Shown here one piece after another: positions 27,161 to 36,700 of a stretch of DNA of 45,229 bases (positions are counted from its first letter, which is position 1; every line of letters begins with the position of its first letter). A program made the translations under genes and the position numbers. Origin of the DNA: Gammaproteobacteria bacterium (GTDB taxonomy: Bacteria; Pseudomonadota; Gammaproteobacteria; GCA-001735895); the NCBI GenBank assembly GCA_024224415.1, contig JAAENK010000235.1, positions 1 to 45,229 of the forward strand, given 5' to 3'. The notes beneath the pieces are model-generated. The model saw only the letters and a list, made by a program, of their open reading frames with translations, did no database searches and was not told where the DNA came from.

Positions 27161-28594
27161 ATGGAATATTTATATATAGTACCGGGCATGCCGGGCGTAT
27201 CAATCGCCATACTGGTTTTATTTAGTATGATTTTTCTATTTTTTGCGCGCGAGCCGGTGCACAAAATGATTCAGGCCATGTCGGATGGTTCTGCTGGCGG
27301 CTTGCGCAAACTTGCTGAATGGACAAAGAAATCAGCTGAAGCGATGCGCGAAAAAGATAAAAAAGTCTTGCTTGAATCGGGTGTGGCGAAAATGCAGGGT
27401 GAGATTTTACAGGAATTTTCGCGCATCGATGCGGCGAATACCAAAAGCCTCTCCGGGTATCCAAAAATTCAATTACGACTCGATGAAAGCATTAGTCGGA
27501 TCGAACGTGATTATGAAGACTGTGGTCAGGTCTCGCCGATGGCTCCAGGCTGGAGCGAAGTCGTCGAAAGCATCGCCAAGGCACAGGGTTCTACCACGGA
27601 CCGTATCATTGAAAAGATGCTGGGTGAAATCCACAAATCGGCGGTTGCCGGAGAAAAGAAAGCGTTGTCGGAATTTCGTGACGCAACATCGAAAAGGCAT
27701 AAGATACTGACCGCCATGGCACCTGTCTGGAAGCGCGTCGAGAAGCTCGGCAAGGACGTTGGCAATCAAGTCGATAAGGTGATGGAGAATGGTCGCAATA
27801 TCGAAAAATACATGACCCAGTACGAAAAAATATCAGCTGCAGAGCCAGAGTCGGTAGACTTGCTATCATCAAAAGTTACCAAACTATTCATCATTTCGTT
27901 GATTGTTATTTGCGTGGGCCTGGTCGGAGCGTTTATCAACTTTAACCTGATCGCGTTACCGATGTCCGAACTGGTACCCGCTGGTGTGCGTGTCGCTGGC
28001 ATGGCGGTGTCAGAAGTGTCGGCGCTGGTTATCGTTGCGCTGGAACTGGTGTTGGGTATATTTTTATTCGAAGCTATGGGTGTTACACATACTTTTCCAC
28101 AAATCGCTAATATGACGCGTGGCAAGCGCAAGATTATTCTCTACGGCGCATTATTTGGTTTATTGTTCCTATCTTCGGTTGAAGCGTCACTTGCAGTATT
28201 GCGCGAAAACCTGGCGGAGGCCAAGACTGCTCTCGACATTAGCCTGGCCGGTGGTGTGGCACAAATTACCCAATCGCTAAACTCAAATATCACCGTAATT
28301 GGTCAGGCATTACTGGGATTTGTCTTACCCTGGATACTCGCCGTGATCGCGATTCCACTGGAAATGTTTATCGAAGCCAGCCAGCATGCTTTCGCCAGGA
28401 TTTACAACATAGTCATCACCCTGTTATGCCATTTGGCAAACGGCATAGCCTACTTGATCGAAAGCCTGTTCAAGATTCTGATGCATATTTTCGACATTTA
28501 TATTGTCGTGCCAGCACAGATTGCCAACCTTATCGCTGGTAAGCGTGCCGCTACCCCGCGTGGACATTCCGGCGCGACGGCTGTCGCGAGTTAA
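27161..28594 (+). CDS. polytopic membrane protein with cytoplasmic/coiled-coil-like region, unknown function
   Basis: N-terminal TM (VSIAILVLFSMIFLFFA), about 200-residue charged helical region, then multiple TM segments; no family recognised. Confidence 0.8.
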   Translation: MEYLYIVPGMPGVSIAILVLFSMIFLFFAREPVHKMIQAMSDGSAGGLRKLAEWTKKSAEAMREKDKKVLLESGVAKMQGEILQEFSRIDAANTKSLSGYPKIQLRLDESISRIERDYEDCGQVSPMAPGWSEVVESIAKAQGSTTDRIIEKMLGEIHKSAVAGEKKALSEFRDATSKRHKILTAMAPVWKRVEKLGKDVGNQVDKVMENGRNIEKYMTQYEKISAAEPESVDLLSSKVTKLFIISLIVICVGLVGAFINFNLIALPMSELVPAGVRVAGMAVSEVSALVIVALELVLGIFLFEAMGVTHTFPQIANMTRGKRKIILYGALFGLLFLSSVEASLAVLRENLAEAKTALDISLAGGVAQITQSLNSNITVIGQALLGFVLPWILAVIAIPLEMFIEASQHAFARIYNIVITLLCHLANGIAYLIESLFKILMHIFDIYIVVPAQIANLIAGKRAATPRGHSGATAVAS

Positions 28595-28608
28595 GTGGGA
28601 GAAATACT

Positions 28609-29280
28609 ATGATTAATATATTGAAACGTAGTGTATTGCTAGCGACGTTGGTCTTTGGTGCAGCGGCCTGCACCGATAGCAAGTTATATGAGACTTCCTA
28701 CTGTACGCTGGTTGATGTATCCGGAACCTATGCGAGTGAAAAAGACAATGTTGTGAATATCGTCAAAGCCGGTGTGGTGCCCGAAATGGTGCCGGGTGAC
28801 AGCCTGTTTTTTGTCAAAATCGATAGCAATAGTTACGCTGAAGAAAACCTGGTAACCAAGTTAACACTGGACTATCGACCCACCAAGGCGAATGGACAGA
28901 AATTGGCGTTAGCGAAGACGCTGGACAAGTTTGCCAGTGGTAAGGCACGTTCGAAGTTGACCGATATCAGCGGTGCGTTGATGTTGTGCTCGGATTTTCT
29001 AAAAGCAACGCAATCGGGTACACAAATCATGTTTGTTTTTAGTGACATGAAAGAGGAGTTACCAAAGGGTGTGGTGCGGCGGTTTAAGGACGACGAATTT
29101 GACGGTATTAACATTGCCGCGATGAACATCATTAAACTGAATAAGGACAGTAGCAACCCCGAGGTTTATCGTAATCGTCTGGAAAAGTGGGATGAGCGGC
29201 TGGTGAGTTCCGGTGCGAAAAGCTGGAACACACTGATCGATGCTTCCAAAATCCAGGAATTTATTTCCTCGACTAAATAG
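28609..29280 (+). CDS. lipoprotein with von Willebrand factor A-like fold (candidate)
   Basis: Signal/lipobox MINILKRSVLLATLVFGAAACTDS; VWA-like pattern CTLVDVSGTY...TDISGAL...IMFVFSDMKEEL. Confidence 0.7.
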   Translation: MINILKRSVLLATLVFGAAACTDSKLYETSYCTLVDVSGTYASEKDNVVNIVKAGVVPEMVPGDSLFFVKIDSNSYAEENLVTKLTLDYRPTKANGQKLALAKTLDKFASGKARSKLTDISGALMLCSDFLKATQSGTQIMFVFSDMKEELPKGVVRRFKDDEFDGINIAAMNIIKLNKDSSNPEVYRNRLEKWDERLVSSGAKSWNTLIDASKIQEFISSTK

Positions 29281-29290
29281 CCATAAAACC

Positions 29291-29315
29291 AACTGCCCGA
29301 CTTAGTCGGGCAGTT
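29291..29315 (+). terminator. hairpin terminator downstream of the VWA-like lipoprotein gene
   Basis: CTGCCCGAC-TTA-GTCGGGCAG, perfect 9-bp stem (29293-29301/29305-29313) flanked by AA/TTT. Confidence 0.7.
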
Positions 29316-29330
29316 TAACCGGAATTAGAC

Positions 29331-29359
29331 TTGCCCACTTAAAACCGGTTCGCTAAAAT
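29331..29359 (+). promoter_or_regulatory. candidate sigma70 promoter for the creatinase gene
   Basis: TTGCCC (29331-29336), 17-nt spacer, TAAAAT (29354-29359). Confidence 0.5.
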
Positions 29360-29369
29360 GCCCTACGCT

Positions 29370-29474
29370 GGTAGCGATGGCGTCGCTACCGAAAAGCCTA
29401 ATCGATTGCTGCTGTAGCAGCGTTTGATCCTGCACGCCCGGATAAACCACCGGGTACAATTGAAAGTTATCCGG
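29370..29474 (+). promoter_or_regulatory. structured 5' leader of creatinase mRNA (candidate cis-regulatory RNA)
   Basis: Hairpins GGTAGCGA/TCGCTACC (29370-29390), GCTGC/GCAGC (29408-29421), CCCGG/CCGGG (29437-29454), and an alternative CCGGATAA/TTATCCGG pairing (29438-29445 with 29467-29474). Confidence 0.45.
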
Positions 29475-29494
29475 CCAAAACTTCGGAGTAACTT

Positions 29495-30718
29495 ATGTCA
29501 CAATCGCAAACTATCAGGCCCGAATATTTCCAGTTACAAAACGGGCCAAAAGCCAATTTACCCTTTTCCGATGCAGAATTTGAAGCGCGTCTGGGCAAGC
29601 TACGACAATTGATGGAAAGTGTCTCGGTCGATGCCATGGTGCTGACCTCGATGCATAATATCGCCTACTATTCAGGATTTCTATATTGCTCATTCGGTCG
29701 TCCCTACGCCTGTGTCGTGACAGCGGAGCGCTGCGTTACTGTCTCGGCCAATATCGACGGCGGCCAGCCCTGGCGACGTTGCTATGGTGAAAACCTGATC
29801 TACACCGACTGGAAACGTAACAATTACTGGCGCGCAGTGAAATCCATCATTTCAGATGCAGGTACTATCGGCATAGAAGGCGACCACATGACCCTCGCAT
29901 CGCGCCAAACCATGACCGATCTGTTGGGTGAAGTGCATGCTATCGATATGAATGCCGAGATCATGGCGCTACGTATGATCAAATCAGCAGCAGAAATCGA
30001 ACTCATCAAAGGTGGCGCACGTACTGCCGATATCGGCGGCGAAGCGATACACGATGCAATCAAAGAAGGCACACGTGAAATTGATGTCGCCATGGCGGGC
30101 CGCGATGCGATGGAACTTGAAATCTCCCGTAGCTATCCCGATAGCGAATTACGTGACAGCTGGGTCTGGTTTCAGGCAGGTTTGAACACTGATGGTGCAC
30201 ATAACCCGGTGACCACAGCAAAGTTGAAGATGGGCGATATTCTCAGCCTCAATACCTTTCCAATGATTTCTGGTTACTACACGGCATTGGAACGTACTCT
30301 GTTTCTGGGTGAGCCCGATGCCGCATCGTTACGTGTCTGGGAAGCCAATGTCGGCGCGCACGAACTGGGGCTTTCATTGATAAAACCCGGTGCCACCTGT
30401 TCGGGCATTTGCGCAGAAATTAATCAGTATTTCGAAGAACTGGATTTGTTGCAGTACCGTTCCTTCGGTTACGGTCATTCTTTCGGTTTACTCTCGCACT
30501 ACTATGGTCGTGAAGCCGGGCTGGAACTGCGCGAAGATATCGATACAGAACTCAAACCCGGTATGGTGGTATCCATGGAACCAATGTTGACTCTGCCACT
30601 GGGTACGCCCGGCGCCGGCGGCTATCGCGAGCACGATATTCTGGTGATTGACGACGATGGGGCTGAAAATATTACCAAATTTCCCTACGGACCAGCACAT
30701 AACATCATTGGTGCCTGA
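29495..30718 (+). CDS. creatinase (creatine amidinohydrolase), M24 fold
   Basis: Strong match to remembered Pseudomonas creatinase: SANIDGGQPWRR, FQSG-like FQAGLNTDGAHNPVTT, GYYTALERTLFL, YRSFGYGHSFGLLSHYYGREAGLELREDIDT, VVSMEPM, GGYREHDILV, AENITKFPYGP. Confidence 0.95.
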   Translation: MSQSQTIRPEYFQLQNGPKANLPFSDAEFEARLGKLRQLMESVSVDAMVLTSMHNIAYYSGFLYCSFGRPYACVVTAERCVTVSANIDGGQPWRRCYGENLIYTDWKRNNYWRAVKSIISDAGTIGIEGDHMTLASRQTMTDLLGEVHAIDMNAEIMALRMIKSAAEIELIKGGARTADIGGEAIHDAIKEGTREIDVAMAGRDAMELEISRSYPDSELRDSWVWFQAGLNTDGAHNPVTTAKLKMGDILSLNTFPMISGYYTALERTLFLGEPDAASLRVWEANVGAHELGLSLIKPGATCSGICAEINQYFEELDLLQYRSFGYGHSFGLLSHYYGREAGLELREDIDTELKPGMVVSMEPMLTLPLGTPGAGGYREHDILVIDDDGAENITKFPYGPAHNIIGA

Positions 30719-30733
30719 TCAAAACAACAAAAC

Positions 30734-30760
30734 AGGGCTGGAATTGTTTTCAGCCCTTTT
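30734..30760 (+). terminator. Rho-independent terminator after creatinase
   Basis: AGGGCTG-GAATTGTTTT-CAGCCCT followed by TTT. Confidence 0.8.
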
Positions 30761-30839
30761 GTCTCGCCTCTCATCCATGTAAAATCGCGGTTTATTTTTA
30801 TGCGGCGGCAACCGCCCGCCACTATCCAGGTTTTTATTC

Positions 30840-32588
30840 TTGAAACAGACCATTAACGATCTGATCGAAGCAGCATTGGCCGAATTGCAGCAAGCTGAGC
30901 TATTGCCGTCGGATCTCAACATCAATATTCAGGTCAACGCTACCAAAGATCGTAGCCAGGGTGATTTTGCCAGCAACATCGCAATGATGTTGGCGAAAGC
31001 AGCGCGCAAACCGCCACGCGATCTGGCGTTGTTGATTGTCGATCGCATGCCCGCGTCCAGTTCGATTGAAAAAATCGAGGTAGCCGGTCCCGGGTTTATC
31101 AACTTTTTCCTTGCCGGTGAGGTGAGTCATTCGGTAGTTAGCAAGATCCTGCAACAGGGTGAAAGTTTTGGCCGTAGTGATTACGGCAAAGGGCAGCGAA
31201 TTATGATCGAATTTGTTTCGGCAAATCCAACCGGCCCGTTGCATGTCGGCCATGGGCGCGGTGCAGCTCACGGTGCGACGTTGGCGAATGTACTGCGATA
31301 TGTTGGTTATGATGTGCACAATGAATATTATGTCAATGATGCCGGTCGACAGATGGATATACTGGGCACCTCGACCTGGTTGCGTTATCTGGAACTTTGC
31401 GGGGTCGAACTGACTTTCCCGAGCAACGGATATCAGGGTGATTATGTGTGGGACATTGCTGCGACGCTGCATCGTGAAAACGGTGATGCCTTTCAGCGTA
31501 GTGCGGCGCAGGTTTTTTATAATGTATGTGATGATGCACCGCTCGGTGACAAGGAGAAGCACATCGATGATTTAATCGCCAATGCCCAGACTTTGCTGGC
31601 AGAGGATTATCGTCGGGTATTTGACCTGGCGCTCGACACGCTGGTCGACGTTATCCGCAAAGACTTGCACGCTTTTGGTGTCGATTATGACGAATGGTTT
31701 TCGGAACGTTCGCTGGCCGATGGCGGTTTACTCGAAAACGCCATCAAACGTCTCAACGAAAATGGCCACATTTATGAAAAAGATGGCGCATTGTGGTTTC
31801 GCTCCACCGAGTTAGGTGACGAGAAAGATCGGGTGGTGCAACGCGATAATGGGCACACGACTTATTTCGCCTCAGACGTCGCTTATCACATGAATAAGTT
31901 TGACCGGGGCTTCGATCACTTGATCAATATCTGGGGTGCGGATCACCACGGTTATATTGCTCGTAACAAAGCCGCCTTAACGGCGCTGGGATACGACGCC
32001 GAGTGTCTCGAAATTCAGCTGGTGCAGTTTGCCAATCTTTACGAAAACGGTAACAAAGTCTCGATGTCGACACGCTCAGGTGAGTTTGTCACGCTGAAAC
32101 AGTTGCGCGAAGACGTCGGTAAAGATGCGGCACGGTTTTTTTACGTGATGCGTAAGCCCGACCAGCACATGGACTTCGACCTTGATCTGGCGCGTGAACA
32201 ATCAAGCGATAATCCGGTGTATTACCTGCAATATGCTCACGCACGAATTTGCAGTGTCAAACGTCAATGTACCGAGAAGGGGCTTAAGGTATCGACCCAT
32301 TCGGCCAACCTGTCGCGACTCGATAACGATCATGAACTCGAGTTGATCAAACAACTCGGTCTTTACGCCGAGCGCGTGCACAGCGCGGCAATGCGGCGTG
32401 AACCGCATATCGTAGTGAATTATCTGCGCGATCTCGCCAACCTGTTTCACTCCTGGTACAACGCTCACCAGTTTATTGTCGATGATGTCGAACTACGCGA
32501 TGCTCGGCTAGCGCTGGCGAGCGCAGTTGGCCAGGTGCTTCATAACGGGCTCACAATGATGGGCGTTTCCGCGCCGGAAACAATGTAA
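30840..32588 (+). CDS. argS: arginyl-tRNA synthetase
   Basis: FVSANPTGPLHVGHGRGAAHG, NEYYVNDAGRQMD, GNKVSMSTRSGEFVTL, C-terminal DALR domain; TTG start. Confidence 0.96.
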   Translation: MKQTINDLIEAALAELQQAELLPSDLNINIQVNATKDRSQGDFASNIAMMLAKAARKPPRDLALLIVDRMPASSSIEKIEVAGPGFINFFLAGEVSHSVVSKILQQGESFGRSDYGKGQRIMIEFVSANPTGPLHVGHGRGAAHGATLANVLRYVGYDVHNEYYVNDAGRQMDILGTSTWLRYLELCGVELTFPSNGYQGDYVWDIAATLHRENGDAFQRSAAQVFYNVCDDAPLGDKEKHIDDLIANAQTLLAEDYRRVFDLALDTLVDVIRKDLHAFGVDYDEWFSERSLADGGLLENAIKRLNENGHIYEKDGALWFRSTELGDEKDRVVQRDNGHTTYFASDVAYHMNKFDRGFDHLINIWGADHHGYIARNKAALTALGYDAECLEIQLVQFANLYENGNKVSMSTRSGEFVTLKQLREDVGKDAARFFYVMRKPDQHMDFDLDLAREQSSDNPVYYLQYAHARICSVKRQCTEKGLKVSTHSANLSRLDNDHELELIKQLGLYAERVHSAAMRREPHIVVNYLRDLANLFHSWYNAHQFIVDDVELRDARLALASAVGQVLHNGLTMMGVSAPETM

Positions 32589-33085
32589 TGGCTGCCGAAA
32601 AATCGAGTTCACCCTGGATCTGGATATTTCTTTTTTTGATGCTTGGATCGTTTGCGGCTTTCATCGTGTTCCTGGATCAGCAAATTGTCAGCAACAGTCA
32701 CTCCACGGATAGTTCTGTGGATAGTGATGCAGATAGAACCAAACCTAAAATCGATTTTTATTCGGTGCTGCCAGACCGTAAGGTTGAAATTCCAATCAGC
32801 GAGGAAGAGCAGGAAGGCATCAGGAATCCCTCGATCAATAAAACATCTGGCGACCAGGTATTGTTACAGGTAGGGTCTTTCCAGAGTGCAGGCGAAGCCG
32901 ATAGTTTCAAAGCCGAGCTGGCGTTTCTGGGTCTCGAAGCTTCGGTGAAGTCGGCGATGGTGAATAACGATACCTGGCATCGTGTACAGGTTGGGCCTTT
33001 CGCCAGTAATAGCGCCCTGTCACGCGCGAAGAATTTATTGCTGGAAAATAATATAAAATATATGCAGCGTAGCATGCCGCAATAG
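32588..33085 (+). CDS. SPOR-domain membrane protein
   Basis: N-terminal TM, FYSVLPDRKVEIP, C-terminal SPOR repeat (LLQVGSFQSAGEADSFKAELAFLGLEA...WHRVQVGPF). Confidence 0.9.
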   Translation: MAAEKSSSPWIWIFLFLMLGSFAAFIVFLDQQIVSNSHSTDSSVDSDADRTKPKIDFYSVLPDRKVEIPISEEEQEGIRNPSINKTSGDQVLLQVGSFQSAGEADSFKAELAFLGLEASVKSAMVNNDTWHRVQVGPFASNSALSRAKNLLLENNIKYMQRSMPQ

Positions 33086-33089
33086 TTCT

Positions 33090-33773
33090 TTACCGGTACA
33101 AACTATACTGAAACCAATCCGGGATATTTCGCCGCGCCCGGTTCAACACCAATTCATGATCCCGGTAATCCGGGCAAAATTCACCTACCATACGCCAAAA
33201 TCTGACCGAGTGATTCATATGCCGGGTATGGCATAACTCGTGGATCATTAAATATTCAGCCGTTTGCCTGGGCACAAACAGAAGCTGATCATTAAGACTA
33301 ATTGTGCCACTGGACGAACAGCTACCCCAGCGAGTTTTCTGGCTACGAATACTGATTTTTTGATAATTCAGGCCAAGTCCGGTGGATAGTGATTCGAGTA
33401 TCGGTGGCAATATTTCCCAGGCCCTATTTCGTAACCAGGTTCGCAGCTTACTCAGGTTGTCCTGGTAGGTGTTGCTGCCAAAGTTAAGGCAATCCGTACA
33501 GGTAATACTCTCGTTAATCGCAAGATAAATACGCTCGGGTAATTCAGGAATGGCATATTGCTGCCCGTGTTTTTGTAATTGTCGCCGAATCCAGACAGAA
33601 TGCTGCTTAACGAATTCTGGGATTACCTTTTTGGGGAAACCTCTGGGTACCACCACTTCGAGGCCAGAATAGGGTTTAATCTGCAATTTTGCGTATCTGG
33701 CCCTGGACGATACTCTCAGGGAGTAATCAATTACTGTATTCTCGTTATCATCGATTATAAAATCGCTCGCCAT
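33090..33773 (-). CDS. YgjP-like M48/DUF45 metallopeptidase family protein
   Basis: SQKTRWGSCSSSGTISLN, MIHELCHTRHMNHSVRFW zinc motif. Confidence 0.88.
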   Translation of the reverse strand: MASDFIIDDNENTVIDYSLRVSSRARYAKLQIKPYSGLEVVVPRGFPKKVIPEFVKQHSVWIRRQLQKHGQQYAIPELPERIYLAINESITCTDCLNFGSNTYQDNLSKLRTWLRNRAWEILPPILESLSTGLGLNYQKISIRSQKTRWGSCSSSGTISLNDQLLFVPRQTAEYLMIHELCHTRHMNHSVRFWRMVGEFCPDYRDHELVLNRARRNIPDWFQYSLYR

Positions 33774-36700
33774 GTCCCGCCATCAGTCATCATTGAAGGT
33801 CAAAATCTTTCAGCAGTGCCTCTCTGCCGACCGTGCAGCCCTGCTGCGTCTGCTGAAAAAAACCAGCGGACAGTATAATGAGGCGTTGGAAAAAGCGATA
33901 GAAGAATCTATCCACAAGCGTGAAACACGTGCCTCGAAACGACCTCGTGCGAATTTCAATGCTGACTTACCTTTTGGTAATCACATTGAAGAACTCTCTG
34001 ATGCAATACTGAACAATCAGGTGGTGATTGTATGCGGTGAGACCGGCTCGGGAAAAACCACCCAGCTTCCCCAGCTTTGTATCGATCTGGGATTGGCGGA
34101 TGCCGGTTTAATCGGGCATACCCAGCCACGTCGTATCGCGGCGCAGGCGGTTTGTAGCCGTATTGCCGAAGAGTTAAAAACCGAGGTCGGCACAGCGGTT
34201 GGATACAAAATCCGTTTTCAGGATCGCAGTAGCGACTCGGCCTACATCAAGCTCATGACCGACGGCATTTTACTGGCGGAAACCCAGAGTGATCGTTGGT
34301 TGAATCGATACGCAACCCTGATTATCGACGAAGCCCACGAGCGTAGTCTCAATATCGACCTGCTGCTTGGTTTTATCAAGCAATTGCTACCGCGTCGGCC
34401 TGATCTCAAATTGATCGTAACTTCCGCAACCATCGATCCGCAGTGTTTCGCGACTTACTTCAACGATGCTCCCATTCTCAATATTAGCGGTCGCAGTTAT
34501 GCGGTGGAAATGCGCTATCGGCCGGCAAATGAAGATGACAGGGACAACCTGCAAATACTCTGCGATGCCGTGGAAGAGCTGGATGCTGTCGCGCGCGAAG
34601 ACATGCTGGTGTTCTTTCCCGGTGAGCGACAAATCCGTGAAGCCGAGGAAAAGCTTGGTAAAAAATTCAGTCGTGATTATGACATACTGCCTTTGTATGC
34701 GCGGCTTAATGCGGCCGAACAACGCCGCATTTTTCAAGCCCATAGCAAACGCCGTATCGTGCTCGCAACCAATGTAGCGGAGACTTCGTTAACCGTGCCC
34801 GGCATTCGCTATGTCATCGATACCGGTCTGGCGCGACTGTCGAGATATTCCTGGCGGGCGCGTGTGCAACGCTTACCCATCGAAAAAATTTCGCAGGCTT
34901 CGGCTAATCAGCGTAGTGGGCGTTGCGGTCGGCTTGCGCCGGGTATCTGCATTCGGCTTTATGACGAGGAAGATTTCACTTCACGTGCCAAATTTACCGA
35001 GGCCGAAATTCTGCGTAGCAACCTGGCGTCGGTCATTTTGCAGATGAACGATTTGAAGCTCGGCACGATTCACGAATTCGACTTCATCGAAAGTCCTGAT
35101 AGCCGCCTAATCAACGATGGCTATCGATTGTTGTTTGAACTTGGCGCTACCGATAACGAAGACCGCATTTTAAAACACGGACACCGCATCGCCGGGCTGC
35201 CGCTGGATCCTCGTCTGGCGCATATGTTAATCCGGGCGCAGACGCTGAATTGCCTGAATGAAATGCTCATCATCGTCAGCGCGCTATCGGTACAGGATCC
35301 ACGCAGCGCAGCGGAAGAGAAACGACAGGCGGCGAATGAAAAATATCAACTCTGGCAAAATAATAATTCCGATTTTTTATTCTGGATCGCGTTATGGAAG
35401 TCGTTGGCTGAGCAGCGGGCCGAGCTAAGTCGCAACCAGTTTTCACGATGGTGCAGAAAGCATTACCTGTCATATTCACGGCTCCGCGAATGGCAGGATA
35501 TTTACCAGCAACTCAACCAACAGCTCAAATCGTTGAAATATCGGTTTAACACTACCGAGGCGGAAGCGGACAGCATTCATCGATGCATTTTTAGCGGTAT
35601 CCCCAGCCACATTGCCAGTTTTGATAAGGATACCCAGTTTCAGGCCACCCGTGGCCGACGCTTGCGAATTTTTCCCGCCTCTACGCTGGCGAAACAGACG
35701 CCGAAGTGGATTATGGCATTTTCGTTGATCGAAACCCGTCAGCTATACGCTCATGCGGTAGCACGGTTTAACCCACAGTGGGCGATGCAGGACGCCAGCC
35801 AGTTGCACCAGTACGAATACTATGAACCACATTGGCAATCCCGCCAGGGGCGCGTTGCCGCGTTTCGAAACACGCGCATTTACGGCCTGTTGATCGAAGG
35901 CGGTAAGCGTATCAATTTCGCTGCCATCGAGCCGAAGCAATCACGCCAGATATTTATTCAAAACGCGTTGGTCGAGGGTGACTACGTTACCCGAATCGAA
36001 GTTATTATTGCCAACCGTAAGCTCGTCGAGCATTACCGCCAACAGGAAGACAAATATCGCCGACGCGATATACTTTTGAGTGATCGCCTGCTCTACGAAT
36101 TCTACGATACGAGATTGCCAGCCGAGGCAGTCGACGCGCCGAGTTTCGAAGCCTGGGTAAAGCAGCAATCCTCGGTACAGATCGACAACTTGCGTTTTCT
36201 TGCCAGTGATATTGCCGATGACTCGGTGGATGCCGAGAAAGTGGAAGGATTTCCCGAACTAATAGAGCTGCGAGACCAAACTTTAAAACTCGATTACCTG
36301 TTCGAACCCGGCAATGAATTCGATGGCGTAACTGTTGCTCTGCCACTAGCGCTATTAAATCAGTTTAAGGAAGCAGATTTTGACCGGCTGGTGCCTGGCT
36401 TATTACCGGAAAAAGTCGAAGCTTTAATCCGAAGCCTGCCGCGTAAGTTGCGTAAAAATTTTGTACCGGTCAATGAATTCACCAGCGCCTGTATGCAACG
36501 CATGGATACCGATGCCGATTTACTGGTATCGATACAACAGTCCTTGCGTGCTATGACCGGCGTGACTATAGACCTCGACGAATGGCGTGGCGTCACGCTG
36601 GAAACCCACTTCCAGATGCATTATGCACTGTATGACGGTAAAAGCTGCATTGCACGCTCGCATAATCTGGTTGAATTACAGCAACAATTTGGCGAGCATG

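Noticed and set aside
24619-29280. Proteobacterial dedicated sortase (pds) system
   Set aside because: A two-component system next to a VWA-like protein prompted the idea, but no sortase or LPxTG-type target is present in the window.
29370-29474. Known guanidine-I/II/III riboswitch upstream of creatinase
   Set aside because: Hairpin loops (TGGCG, TGTA, ATAAACCA) do not show the ACGR tetraloops of guanidine-II or the conserved blocks I remember for the other classes.
30900-31562. 220-aa minus-strand ORF within argS
   Set aside because: Antisense shadow of argS coding sequence, no recognisable domain.
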